Assembly: GCA_947575235.1 (NCBI GenBank)
Contig: CANPMT010000006.1
Location: forward strand, 1 to 64,000
Reading direction: 5' to 3'
Source of the DNA: an uncultured Porphyromonadaceae bacterium
GTDB lineage: Bacteria; Bacteroidota; Bacteroidia; Bacteroidales; Muribaculaceae
DNA: 64,000 bases
The notes beneath the pieces were generated by a model. The model worked only from the letters and a program-made list of their open reading frames with translations. It was not told the DNA's origin and made no database searches. Within the stretch, counting starts at the first letter, position 1, and each line of letters begins with the position of its first letter. Positions 16,888 through 26,477 of the stretch are shown here, piece after piece. Made by a program: the position numbers and the translations under genes.

Positions 16888-19800
16888 ATGAAACCAACTT
16901 CAAAACGGCGGCATATGGCACGGCTGACAGCCCTGGTGTTGCTTGGCGGAGGTGTCTTCGGACTCACACCTGCCACAATGCATGCGGCACCCGCGGCGGC
17001 AGCGGCCACGTTGAGCACCGTCTCCGGAACAGTAACCGATGAACAGGGCGAGGCTCTGATAGGCGCCACCATCCTGGTGAAGGGTACAAGCAACGGAACA
17101 TCTACCGACATCGACGGCAACTTCACCCTGAAGAATGTCACAGGGAACACACTCGTGGTGTCATACGTAGGCTACCAGACAAAAGAGGTGGCTGTGGCGC
17201 CTAACCTTAAGATTGTGCTGGCAGAGGAATCATCAGTGCTCGACGAGCTCGTGGTGGTAGGCTATGGTGTGCAGAAGAAAGGTTCACTCACAGGCGCCGT
17301 GTCATCGGTAGGTGAGGCGGCCTTCGCCGACAAAGGAGCCACTACCAACCCCTTGGCCGACCTTCAGGGTCAGATTCCGGGTATGCTCGTGACACGCGGC
17401 TCATCGGCTCCCGGCCGTGAGGGATGGGATTTCAAAATCCGTGGCGAGGCCTCGGTCAACAATACCTCGGCACTTGTGATCATTGACGGTGTGCCCGGCA
17501 ACATGAACGACCTCAATCCCGAGGATATAGAGAATGTGTCAGTGCTCAAGGATGCGTCGGCTGCAATATACGGTGCGCGTGCGGCCGGTGGTGTCGTGCT
17601 CGTTACTACAAAACGCGGCAGCCGCAACGGCAAGAAACCTACCGTGACATACAGCGGCAACGTCACCTGGAAAGTGTCAGACCCGCAGGTGCAGTGGATG
17701 ACCCTCCAGCAGTGGGCCACATGTATCGAGGAGACTCTCTACAACGAGGGTATCTCAAGCGGTACACTCAGCACCTTCACCCCCGTCGGTGCCATGCCTT
17801 ACGCGGCCATCTACGCCATGAAGACACGCGACCCGCAGTTCATGGGCACCGTGCAGAGCTATGCGGCTCTCGGCGGTAACGCCGACGCCATCAGCGACAT
17901 CGGTTTCATCGACTCAGACCAGTATAGCGACACCTTCGGCAACGCCTTCTCACATTCACACTCGATAGGTGTGAACGGTGGCAACGACTTCATGCGCTAC
18001 AACGTGAGCTTAGGCTACATGTATGACGGTTCGCCGCTTCAGTTCGGCATAAAGGAGAACGGACGCCGCTTCAACGCACGCGCCAACAACGACTTCACCA
18101 TAGCCAAATGGTTTGACCTCTCCACCACAATAGCCTTCGCACGCCGCGACAACACCTACCCCTACTACAATCCCTCAGGTGTGAACGGCAACCCTCCCGG
18201 CTCACCGATCTTCTCATCAGACGGTCAGCACGCCTTCGGATGGCTCAACAACTATTCAGACGTGGCAGTGGCCAAATTAGGTGGCAACAAGCGCAGCATC
18301 TACAACGAGACAACGGTGAACGTGCGACCCACATTCCACATCATCAAGGGACTTGACCTTATCGGAACCGTAGGCTACACAATCAAGGACTGGGTGAACA
18401 AGGAGACAGAGTACAAGAACTACATGTACACCTGGGACAACGAGAAGATCGAGACCATGATGCGTCCCACCGACAACCGTTTCCTCCGCAAGAACCAGGC
18501 CAATCTCTACCAGCTCTATCAGGGCTACCTGAACTATATGACCGACTTCGGCACGAGCGACGACCATAACCTCACCGTAATGGCAGGTATAAGCTACGAG
18601 CGCGAGGACCAGGAGTCGACACAGACCAAGCTTCTCAATCTCTCTGACGGCTATCTCCACTCCCTCTCATCGTCATACAATCCCGAGACGACGAAGGTGG
18701 AATTCTCAGACGACAAGTGGACAACCGCCCTCGCCTCATACTTCGGACGTATCAACTACGACTACCAGGGACGTTACCTCATCGAGCTCCTCGGCCGTTA
18801 CGACGGTTCGTCGAAATTCGTGAGAGGTAAGAAATGGAAAGGTTTCTTCGGTGTGTCGGGCGGCTGGCGCATCAGCGGTGAGAAATTCATGCACGACATC
18901 TCATGGCTCACCGACCTGAAGCTCAGGGCCTCATATGGCGAGACCGGTAACCAGAGTGGCATCGGCACCTACGACTTCGTGGGTAACGTGGCCACAAGCG
19001 TCAACGGCTCCAACACAACAGGTGCCGGTCTGTTCGGCCCCACCGGTTCAGCGGCTCCCGGTCTGACTCTCTGGCAGAGCAACGTGATCAGCCTTGACCG
19101 CACATGGGAGACTGTGAAGAACACCAACGTAGGTGTTGACTTCGCCTTCCTGAGCGGACGTCTGAGCGGTTCGTTCGAGTATTTCTGGAAGACCAACGAC
19201 AACATGCTCGTTGGCGTGACATATCCCGCCATATTCGGAGCGTCAGCCCCCAGCACCAACAGCGGCAAACTCACCGTAAACGGATGGGAGCTCCAGCTCA
19301 ACTGGCGTGACCGCGTAGGGGAACTCTTCTACAACGTAGGCTTCAACATCTCGGATGCCAAGAACAAACTCGTGTCAATGCCAAACACAGAGGGTTACGA
19401 CCAGAATAAGATAACCAAATACAGAGAGGGCTACGAGCTCAACTCAATGTTCGGCCTTGAGTTTGTTAAACTCATCGAGAACCAGCAGGAGCTCGACAGC
19501 TACCGCGCAATGATAGACGCGGCCGACGGACAGGCACTCGGAGTTGACACCTCACTCTTGGGTATAGGCGACGCCATGTATGCCGACCTCGACGGCGACG
19601 GCAATATCGACTATGACGATATCAAGCTTCTCGGCTCGAACAATCCCCGCTACTCATTCTCGCTCAATCTCGGCGGCGAATGGAAAGGTTTTGACCTCAA
19701 CATGATCTTCCAGGGTGTAGGTAAGAACCAGCTCATCCGCGACGTGACATCGCTCACATCACCCGGCCGCAACATCTATCAGATACAGGGTGGCCAGTGG

Positions 19801-20274
19801 TATGACAAGACCTGGGGATACAATCCCGGCCAGGATGACCGCATGGTAGGCCAGACAATCGACTACTATCAGGTAGGCGCCGACGGCACACTCGTACCCA
19901 CCACAGTCACCACCAGCGCGTCAGACTACCGCACGGGCTACAACGACCCCTACAACGCGGTGCCCCGCTGGAACCGCAGCATGGCCGCCTACAACTACCT
20001 CTACAGCGATGCCTGGTATCGTCTGCAGAACATGGCCTACTGCCGTCTGAAGAACCTCACCGTAGGTTACACCCTCCCCACCACGCTGACCTCAAAGATC
20101 GGCATAGAGAAGGTAAGACTGTACTTCACCGGCACCGACCTCTTCACAATCAAGTTCAACAAAGACAAGACCGACCCTGAGAACAACAGCACCAACCCCC
20201 TCGGAGGTTCATCCGGCGCGAGTGCATATCCCTTCTACCGTTCATACACAATCGGTCTTAACCTAACCTTCTAA
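16888..20274 (+). CDS. SusC/RagA-family TonB-linked outer-membrane transporter
   Basis: 1128-aa outer-membrane glycan importer that works with the SusD lipoprotein downstream. After a signal peptide (about 1-38) come a carboxypeptidase-regulatory-like domain (about 45-105, VSGTVTDEQGEALIGATI), the SusC signature SSVLDELVVVGYGVQKKGS with the TonB-box region (about 113-132), a plug (about 135-235) and a long barrel ending in LNLTF with a terminal Phe. There is no N-terminal STN (secretin/TonB short) domain, so it should not signal to an anti-sigma factor. Length is normal for the family. It begins the susC-susD transcript. Confidence 0.96.
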   Translation: MKPTSKRRHMARLTALVLLGGGVFGLTPATMHAAPAAAAATLSTVSGTVTDEQGEALIGATILVKGTSNGTSTDIDGNFTLKNVTGNTLVVSYVGYQTKEVAVAPNLKIVLAEESSVLDELVVVGYGVQKKGSLTGAVSSVGEAAFADKGATTNPLADLQGQIPGMLVTRGSSAPGREGWDFKIRGEASVNNTSALVIIDGVPGNMNDLNPEDIENVSVLKDASAAIYGARAAGGVVLVTTKRGSRNGKKPTVTYSGNVTWKVSDPQVQWMTLQQWATCIEETLYNEGISSGTLSTFTPVGAMPYAAIYAMKTRDPQFMGTVQSYAALGGNADAISDIGFIDSDQYSDTFGNAFSHSHSIGVNGGNDFMRYNVSLGYMYDGSPLQFGIKENGRRFNARANNDFTIAKWFDLSTTIAFARRDNTYPYYNPSGVNGNPPGSPIFSSDGQHAFGWLNNYSDVAVAKLGGNKRSIYNETTVNVRPTFHIIKGLDLIGTVGYTIKDWVNKETEYKNYMYTWDNEKIETMMRPTDNRFLRKNQANLYQLYQGYLNYMTDFGTSDDHNLTVMAGISYEREDQESTQTKLLNLSDGYLHSLSSSYNPETTKVEFSDDKWTTALASYFGRINYDYQGRYLIELLGRYDGSSKFVRGKKWKGFFGVSGGWRISGEKFMHDISWLTDLKLRASYGETGNQSGIGTYDFVGNVATSVNGSNTTGAGLFGPTGSAAPGLTLWQSNVISLDRTWETVKNTNVGVDFAFLSGRLSGSFEYFWKTNDNMLVGVTYPAIFGASAPSTNSGKLTVNGWELQLNWRDRVGELFYNVGFNISDAKNKLVSMPNTEGYDQNKITKYREGYELNSMFGLEFVKLIENQQELDSYRAMIDAADGQALGVDTSLLGIGDAMYADLDGDGNIDYDDIKLLGSNNPRYSFSLNLGGEWKGFDLNMIFQGVGKNQLIRDVTSLTSPGRNIYQIQGGQWYDKTWGYNPGQDDRMVGQTIDYYQVGADGTLVPTTVTTSASDYRTGYNDPYNAVPRWNRSMAAYNYLYSDAWYRLQNMAYCRLKNLTVGYTLPTTLTSKIGIEKVRLYFTGTDLFTIKFNKDKTDPENNSTNPLGGSSGASAYPFYRSYTIGLNLTF

Positions 20275-20289
20275 TCTCTCCGCACAGAT

Positions 20290-22233
20290 ATGAAAACAAC
20301 AAGAATTCTGGCAATGGCTGCAATGGGAGCCATGATGTTGGCATCATGCGACGATTCGCTCGATTTCTATCCGGAAATCACCACCAACGAATCGAACACG
20401 ATGGACAAGATAGAATATTATGAGGCTGAGGTCAACAACTGGTACAGCTGGTTGCCGAAGCTCATGGACAACGGCAAGATCCAGGGTCTGGCAGCCCGCG
20501 ACGGCGACAGCGACTTCGGCGTGGGTATGTCGGGAGCCATCTCCGCATCGAAGATGAGCCAGCCCGAGAAGAACGACCGTTACAACGTCTACTACGAGCA
20601 TGTACGCTCGATCAACTATCTGGAGTATTACGCTTCCAACTATTACAAAGGTGATCAGGCCGACCTCGATGTGTATCGTGCGCAGGCCCGTTTCTTCAGG
20701 GCTTACGAAAGCTGGCTCTTCTTCCGCGACTTCGGTCCCGGCACAATAGTGAGAGGTGTGCTCGATCCCACTTCGCCCGAAGTCATGGCCGACCGAAACA
20801 CCCGCGACGAATTTGTGGATTTCATGATCGAGGACCTCAAATGGGCCATCGCGTCAGGGTGTCTTCCCAAAGAGTCAGATATCCGCAACACAGCTAATGA
20901 GGGACATGTGACAGTCGGTGCCGCCAACGCCTTGTTGGGTAGAATCTGTCTCTTCGAGGGTACATGGCAGAAGTATCACACCGAGATGGATGAGTATCCC
21001 GAGGCCAATCATCCCACGACATCAGGCTCACGCGCCGAGCGCAGCCGTTATCTCCTCGAGATCGGCAAGGAAGCCCTTGAGAATGTGATAGCCGACAACA
21101 GTTACGAGCTTTTCCGCAACGAGGCACTCGGCGACGCTTCATATAAATATATGTTCATCCTCGAGAGCAGCGTGGCCCGCAATCCGGCAGGAGTGCTCAA
21201 GAGCGCAAACAAGGAGTATATCTTCGCCAACCGTTTCGACAACTCCACCAAGCTTGCCGCCCAGAACTGGGTGCATACCTACCGTTCAAGCGGTATGGCA
21301 CGTCACCTCGTGGAGAGCTTCGGCACCAAAGATGGCTCACCCCGCTCGACCGACTACTCGAATCCCCGCTACTGGTGTCATGAGAACATGGACCCCCGTA
21401 TCTCCGAGTTGGGTGTGAACTTCATGGGCTACATGTGGACCTACAGTTCAAAGCGCGACAACTACGATGAGATCGGCACACCCACCGTAAACTCGACCAT
21501 CTCCTTCCTGCCCGGCGTGAGCAAGTGGAGCGTGGAGACAACCTGCGGTGCCAACGACGCCTCGTATGACATTCCGGTGATCCGCCTCGGAGGTGTATAT
21601 CTCGACTATGCCGAGACACTCTGCGAGCTCAACGGTGGCGCACCGATTGCCGTGAGCGAGAATGCCCACATCAATCTTCTCCGCAAGCGTGTGAGCATGC
21701 CCGTGAAGAGCAGCTGGACACTCGACGAGATCCGCAACGAACGTGCCTGCGAGCTCTATTTCGAGGGCTATCGTGTGGATGACGTGCGCAGATGGGCGAA
21801 GGGTGATGAACTCTTCGGAGTTGACCTCGAAGGCCTCTATATCGGCAAGACCGAAGCAGAGCGCAAGAATGTGTTCATCGCCAATCCCTGCTACACCGTG
21901 CAGGTGAAGAGCCTCACACAGGATATCCTCGACACCTACCGCTGGATGCAGCTTGAGAAAGACGGGAAGACCCTGTTCGTATTCTGCGACCCCAACAATC
22001 CGCCGACCTACGACCAGGCTGCCGCCAAGAAAGGCCCCGACGGGAAGACCCTCTTCGTCGCAGGCGACCCCACCAAGACCCTCACCAACGGCGTGAAGAT
22101 CAGCGACGACGGTTACTATCTCATCGAGGAGAAGGAGAGCCGCAAATTCGAGAAACGCACATATATGCTCCCGATTCCTGTGGACCAGATGGTGCTCAAT
22201 CCCAACCTCACTCAGAATCCCTACTGGAATTAA
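20290..22233 (+). CDS. SusD/RagB-family glycan-binding lipoprotein
   Basis: 647-aa surface lipoprotein (lipobox LASCDD, Cys20) that caps the SusC barrel and binds oligosaccharide. TPR-like helices typical of SusD are visible (YRAQARFFRAYESWLFFRDF; GAANALLGRICLFEG), as is the C-terminal signature IRNERACELYFEGYRVDDVRRW followed by PIPVDQMVLNPNLTQNPYW. The gene is 15 bp after susC. Oddity: a local duplication near the C-terminus, where DGKTLFV...DP appears twice, 26 codons apart (21961 and 22039), making this protein longer than usual in that loop. Confidence 0.96.
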   Translation: MKTTRILAMAAMGAMMLASCDDSLDFYPEITTNESNTMDKIEYYEAEVNNWYSWLPKLMDNGKIQGLAARDGDSDFGVGMSGAISASKMSQPEKNDRYNVYYEHVRSINYLEYYASNYYKGDQADLDVYRAQARFFRAYESWLFFRDFGPGTIVRGVLDPTSPEVMADRNTRDEFVDFMIEDLKWAIASGCLPKESDIRNTANEGHVTVGAANALLGRICLFEGTWQKYHTEMDEYPEANHPTTSGSRAERSRYLLEIGKEALENVIADNSYELFRNEALGDASYKYMFILESSVARNPAGVLKSANKEYIFANRFDNSTKLAAQNWVHTYRSSGMARHLVESFGTKDGSPRSTDYSNPRYWCHENMDPRISELGVNFMGYMWTYSSKRDNYDEIGTPTVNSTISFLPGVSKWSVETTCGANDASYDIPVIRLGGVYLDYAETLCELNGGAPIAVSENAHINLLRKRVSMPVKSSWTLDEIRNERACELYFEGYRVDDVRRWAKGDELFGVDLEGLYIGKTEAERKNVFIANPCYTVQVKSLTQDILDTYRWMQLEKDGKTLFVFCDPNNPPTYDQAAAKKGPDGKTLFVAGDPTKTLTNGVKISDDGYYLIEEKESRKFEKRTYMLPIPVDQMVLNPNLTQNPYWN

Positions 22234-22301
22234 TGAGTTCTGATAATCAGTGAGTTGGAGATAAAATAAAAATTTTTCAAAAAAAATCGCGTATCGATTA
22301 G

Positions 22302-22330
22302 GTAAACAGAAACCTTCACGCGTATTAGAA
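22302..22330 (+). promoter_or_regulatory. ECF-type promoter upstream of the 22425 gene
   Basis: GTAAAC (22302-22307), 13 bp, CGTATTAGAA (22321-22330), preceded by A-rich DNA and TCGATTAG, matching the element before susC in sequence and spacing. The right end overlaps the left arm of the inverted repeat at 22328-22386. Predicted start is near 22337. Confidence 0.7.
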
Positions 22331-22386
22331 TGTGAAAAAGGGACGCCACCCAAACCTTTCCGGCAACGGCGACCTTTTTCACATTC
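22328..22386 (+). promoter_or_regulatory. long inverted repeat in the susD-22425 spacer
   Basis: GAATGTGAAAAAGG (22328-22341) and CCTTTTTCACATTC (22373-22386) are perfect 14-bp complements. After an A/A mismatch the pairing resumes with CGCC/GGCG, leaving a loop of about 21 nt. The left arm overlaps the ECF-type -10 element. In mRNA reading through from susD it would form a stable hairpin; in mRNA starting at the local promoter only part of the left arm would be present. No U-tract follows, so it is not a standard terminator. Confidence 0.7.
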
Positions 22387-22424
22387 ATCATTTTAACCAA
22401 AATAACAATCAATACCAAAGTATT

Positions 22425-23459
22425 ATGAAAAGATTTACTACAGTGGCTCTCGCCACAATGGCACTTGCCACAGCAGCAACAGCACAGGTACGCTGGAACC
22501 CCGAGAATTCATGGGCAACCGATAACGGCGCTACAATCCTCCAGGTAGGTGAGGACGGAAAATCGGCCGTGAACAAACTTGTGCGTCAGGACAACGGCAA
22601 CTGGCGTGCCGACATCCGCTACGCAGCCACAGCAAACCTCACAGAGGCTGAGCCCTATTTCGTGGCTCAGATCACAACCGACGGTTGCGCATGGAACCTC
22701 AACGACTTCAAGTTTGAGTTCATGCTCCAGCGCAAGGTTTCAGAGGGTCTCAATGAGGATGGCTCAGTAAAATGGAGCGGCAACACCGACTCTTTCCATG
22801 AGGAATACCCCTCATTCGTAGGCGACAAGTTCAAGGTTGTCGACCAGTATGAGGCCGACCTCTATCAGCTTCTCGGCTCAAGCGTGATGAACGGCGAGGA
22901 TGAGGTGTACACAGAGGATGTTATTGTGATCGACCTCAACAAGGTGAAAGCCACTGACGAGGATAAGACCCAGGGCCTTCTCTTCAGCGCGGGCGACGTT
23001 CACTTCCCCAACCTCAATGCCTTCCAGACAATCGTTGAGCCTGATGCCGAGGGTATGGGCGGTGTGCAGCAGCGTTCATGGATGGGCTTCGTATGTATCG
23101 CCCCCGGTGCCACTGTGACAGTTGACCAGCCTACATTCACCATCCACTACACCGGTACTGTAGAGGATTCGAGCGACGCCCTTACCGTATGCGAGGACTA
23201 CTACAACGGCGACGGTGGCAAGGAGGTACGTGAAGGTGATGTAGAGAGCGTGGAGGGTGTTGTAAGCGACAGCTTCAACGTATACCTGAAGAATGGCCGC
23301 ACAGTCGTAGCCCTCGGTGCTGAGAAGACAGAGGCTTACACAACCGATGGCCGTCTTGTAGCCCAGGGTGGCGAGACACTCGAACTTCCCGCCGGTCTCT
23401 ACCTGGTTAAGGCCACCAAGAACGGTGTTGTGAAGACTGTGAAAGCTATGGCAAGATAA
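22425..23459 (+). CDS. exported PUL protein with C-terminal sorting-like module
   Basis: 344-aa exported protein in the position where susE/susF-like glycan-binding genes usually sit. A signal peptidase I type leader (MKRFTTVALATMALATAATA) precedes a beta-rich domain of unknown family (about 22-270) with many aromatic residues. The tail (about 285-344: GRTVVALGAEKTEAYTTDGR, then LPAGLYLVKATKNG) resembles the short immunoglobulin-like C-terminal modules found on many Bacteroidales exported proteins and on type IX cargo. There is no lipobox, so it is not a classical SusE. Function, possibly glycan binding, is inferred from position only. It has its own ECF-type promoter and ends at a strong terminator. 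Confidence 0.7.
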   Translation: MKRFTTVALATMALATAATAQVRWNPENSWATDNGATILQVGEDGKSAVNKLVRQDNGNWRADIRYAATANLTEAEPYFVAQITTDGCAWNLNDFKFEFMLQRKVSEGLNEDGSVKWSGNTDSFHEEYPSFVGDKFKVVDQYEADLYQLLGSSVMNGEDEVYTEDVIVIDLNKVKATDEDKTQGLLFSAGDVHFPNLNAFQTIVEPDAEGMGGVQQRSWMGFVCIAPGATVTVDQPTFTIHYTGTVEDSSDALTVCEDYYNGDGGKEVREGDVESVEGVVSDSFNVYLKNGRTVVALGAEKTEAYTTDGRLVAQGGETLELPAGLYLVKATKNGVVKTVKAMAR

Positions 23460-23498
23460 TAAGAAGACGTCATAGAAGTCATAACATAACCTGCAACC

Positions 23499-23533
23499 GG
23501 AGGGCGTGTCGGTCAGCCGACGCGCCCTCCTTT
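23499..23533 (+). terminator. Rho-independent terminator/attenuator
   Basis: A 14-bp stem (23499-23512 with 23517-23530; one G-U pair) with a TCAG loop, followed by TTT. It lies between the 22425 gene and the lyase at 23565. No separate promoter is evident before the lyase, so partial read-through may set a lower lyase level. Confidence 0.75.
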
Positions 23534-23564
23534 GCATAAGTATCATCCAGATATCACCCCTGAC

Positions 23565-26363
23565 ATGAAACAGAAAATCCTGGCCATACTTTCCGGCATA
23601 ATGCTGACGACGGCAGGTGTGGCGGCACGTACATTCGTGCATCCCGGCTGTTCCTACACGCAAGGGCAGCTTGACCGTATGAAAGCCATGGTGGAGGCTA
23701 AGGTGGAACCTTACTACACTACCTTCCAGAATCTGAAGAACTCGGAGCACGCCCAGCTCGACCGTAAGGTTGTAGACCGTGGCACGCAGATACGCGAGGG
23801 TCAGTTCAATGGCACGGTAGGTATTGACGGCCGTTGCGCCCACGACCTTGCCCTGCTCTGGAAACTCACAGGCGACACCCGCTATGCCGACAAGGCTGTG
23901 GAGTATCTCAACGCCAACAACCATTACACCAACACATCCGCACGCGGCACAGGACCGCTCGACAACGGCAAGATCAACCTGCTGATAGAGGCGGCCGAGC
24001 TGATGCGCGATTATGAGGGGTGGGATGCGGAAGAGCAGCAGAAATTCAAGGATATGCTCACCTATCCCTACTATTCATCGACCGAGGATGTGGCAGCCAA
24101 ATATGCCGACTGGTATAACGACGACAACAACGGCATAACTTTCTACTGGAACATAATGAACGGCGATGCCGGACGCCATGGCAACCAGGGTATGTTCGGA
24201 ATGTTGGGTATGCTGGCCATGGGTGTATATCTCGACAACGAGGTAATCTACGACCGCGCTCTCCGCTATGTGTCGGGTCTTCCTCACCGTGCTGACGACC
24301 TTCCGTATGTTGCCGGTCCACCGATTACGAGCAGCAAGCCCACCCAGACAGGTGAGTTCATGAACACCTACAACCTTGACGGACGCAAGAATGAAATCGA
24401 GGATTACGGCTATGACGAGCTTCTGCAGTATTATTTCTATCCCAACGGGCAGTGTCAGGAATCATCGCGTGACCAGGGTCATGTGCTGGCGGGTCTGCAC
24501 AAGTATATCGAGTTTGCCGAGATAGCCTGGAACCAGGGAGACCGTTTCTATTCACTCCACGACAACCGTCTGCTGAAAGGTATAGAGTTCAACTACCGTT
24601 ACAACCTCTCATTCTTCCAGAGCTATCCCGACCAGCCCGAACCGTGGGAGCCGGCAGGTTACACCACCGACTGGGATGAGGTGACTCTTGAGAACAATCT
24701 CTATCTCCAGACACGCACCCGCAGCGGACGCTGGGAATCGATAAAGCCGAGTCCCGACGGACGAGGGGGTATCAGCAACGTGGGTTCCCGCACATCGGCA
24801 TATGCCCATTATCTGGTAAGGGCCGGTGAGCCGGAGGAGAACACACTCTGGCTGCGCCGCACACATGAATACACCCTCGACAAATATGGCTACGAGACTT
24901 CAGGCACCGGCCCGAGCTGGTATTACGAATGGAATGGCTGGGGAACCCTTACCAAGAGTCTTGAGACCTGGATGGCCGGTGACCCGGTACGATTTGTCGA
25001 CGGCGAGCGCGTGTCGGGAATACACACGGTGCCCGGTGAGATTTCAGCAGCCGATTACGATTACTATAATATAAGCGAGGATGGCGAGGGGCATACCTAT
25101 CACAAGGTGAATGCAGCGTCAGCCACGGCCTACCGTCCCGACGGCGGAGTGGCTCTGTCGCTCAGTGGCGACCGCTGGGTGGTAAGTTCAACCGCAGCCG
25201 GTGAATGGCTTAACTATACGGTGGGTGTGCCTGTGGCCGATACGTATGACGTGTTCGTGACTTACAGAAGCAAGGGTGAGTCACAGGTCGGCGCAGCCGT
25301 GTCAGGTGGTGAGAAGGCGGTGGCTACCCTCGCAGCGTCGGAAGAGTTCAGAGAGGAGCTCATAGGCACTCTGGAGATGCCCGCCGGAGCAGCCGTGGTG
25401 CGACTCTATATGGAGAATCCCGGTGAAGAGCTGGAGATAGCATCAATCAGGGTAGCCTACAATTCCTCTGAGGAGAGAAGGGTTGACTTTGAGGGTTATC
25501 TCGATTCAAGAGCCAAGGAGTTTGTGGCCGACTGGGCATTCAGCGGAATGCTGGTGTCAGATATCAATCTGATGCGCTGTGAGGCCGGAGCTCCCGAGAC
25601 CGCCGAGGTGGTATCGGCCGACAATACATTCGGCCACTATGTCGACGGGGGTATCGAGGGCACAGTGCCTGCTTACACCTATTGGCTGACATACATGACC
25701 GATGGAGAGGAGTGCGAGAGCGAGCGTATCACCATAGAATGGGGTGAGCTCGACGACAGATTCGATTCGGAGGAGGTGTCAGACTGGAACATACCCTCAG
25801 GTAACGGAAGCGGGGAATACAGGGATGGTGTGTTTGCCGTGACCCCCAACGCATCCGGCGCATCACGCGTCAGCCGCAAATGGTCGTTCCCCTTCCATGC
25901 CGGTAACTTCCCGATTCTCGCATTCTGTATGGAGCGTCCCGAGGGTTTGACGATGGGTCTGTACTCAGGGGCGAATTCATGGAACAACGGTTACGACACC
26001 TTCACAGGTAAGATAGGGGAGAACGTCTATTATTACGACCTGACCTCCGGATCTTTCCAGAACAGCAAAGGTGTAAGTAAACTGGAATTTTCAGTAGAGG
26101 AGACGAGCAGTGTACCGTTGCAGCTGCGCACCACCGGACCGGCCGATGCGTCGGCGCTGGAGCTGAAATGGGTAAGGACCTTCCGCAATATGGAGGAGCT
26201 CAAGGCCGCCGCCGAAGATTCAGGAGTTGATGAGGTGGTTGCGCCCGGTGATAGCCATGGACGTATCTACAACATGACCGGCATGGACTGCGGCACTGAC
26301 ATCGACCGTCTCCCCGAAGGTATATATGTGATCGACGGGAAGAAAGTCCTCATCAGAAGATAA
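23565..26363 (+). CDS. alginate-lyase-fold polysaccharide lyase with CBM-like module
   Basis: 932-aa exported enzyme. The signal peptide ends near GVAARTF. An alpha/alpha-toroid alginate lyase domain (about 25-420) includes the family signature RDQGHVLAGLHKY and a conserved NGDAGRHGNQG segment. A CBM6-like beta-sandwich (about 500-620) contains AAGEWLNYTVGVPVADTYDVFV-type text. Further beta-rich domains follow, then a short C-terminal module ending LPEGIYVIDGKKVLIRR, like the tail of the 22425 protein. The ATG at 23565 gives a proper signal peptide. Members cleave uronate polymers (alginate, glucuronan); the PL family is not certain. Works with heparinase-like PL and GH88. Confidence 0.85.
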   Translation: MKQKILAILSGIMLTTAGVAARTFVHPGCSYTQGQLDRMKAMVEAKVEPYYTTFQNLKNSEHAQLDRKVVDRGTQIREGQFNGTVGIDGRCAHDLALLWKLTGDTRYADKAVEYLNANNHYTNTSARGTGPLDNGKINLLIEAAELMRDYEGWDAEEQQKFKDMLTYPYYSSTEDVAAKYADWYNDDNNGITFYWNIMNGDAGRHGNQGMFGMLGMLAMGVYLDNEVIYDRALRYVSGLPHRADDLPYVAGPPITSSKPTQTGEFMNTYNLDGRKNEIEDYGYDELLQYYFYPNGQCQESSRDQGHVLAGLHKYIEFAEIAWNQGDRFYSLHDNRLLKGIEFNYRYNLSFFQSYPDQPEPWEPAGYTTDWDEVTLENNLYLQTRTRSGRWESIKPSPDGRGGISNVGSRTSAYAHYLVRAGEPEENTLWLRRTHEYTLDKYGYETSGTGPSWYYEWNGWGTLTKSLETWMAGDPVRFVDGERVSGIHTVPGEISAADYDYYNISEDGEGHTYHKVNAASATAYRPDGGVALSLSGDRWVVSSTAAGEWLNYTVGVPVADTYDVFVTYRSKGESQVGAAVSGGEKAVATLAASEEFREELIGTLEMPAGAAVVRLYMENPGEELEIASIRVAYNSSEERRVDFEGYLDSRAKEFVADWAFSGMLVSDINLMRCEAGAPETAEVVSADNTFGHYVDGGIEGTVPAYTYWLTYMTDGEECESERITIEWGELDDRFDSEEVSDWNIPSGNGSGEYRDGVFAVTPNASGASRVSRKWSFPFHAGNFPILAFCMERPEGLTMGLYSGANSWNNGYDTFTGKIGENVYYYDLTSGSFQNSKGVSKLEFSVEETSSVPLQLRTTGPADASALELKWVRTFRNMEELKAAAEDSGVDEVVAPGDSHGRIYNMTGMDCGTDIDRLPEGIYVIDGKKVLIRR

Positions 26364-26393
26364 TATATTTTGAAAAAATTGCGAGGGGATTAG

Positions 26394-26422
26394 GTAAAAG
26401 GGAGACGTGATTCGTATTTGAA
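26394..26422 (+). promoter_or_regulatory. ECF-type promoter upstream of the GH43 operon
   Basis: GTAAAA (26394-26399), 13 bp, CGTATTTGAA (26413-26422), preceded by an A-run and GGATTAG. This is the third element of the set found before susC and the 22425 gene. It implies a leader of about 125 nt before the ATG at 26556. Confidence 0.65.
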
Positions 26423-26477
26423 GATGGTTAGACAATTTTAAGGCAATAAAGATTGTTTATTTCTTAAAAAGAATGAG

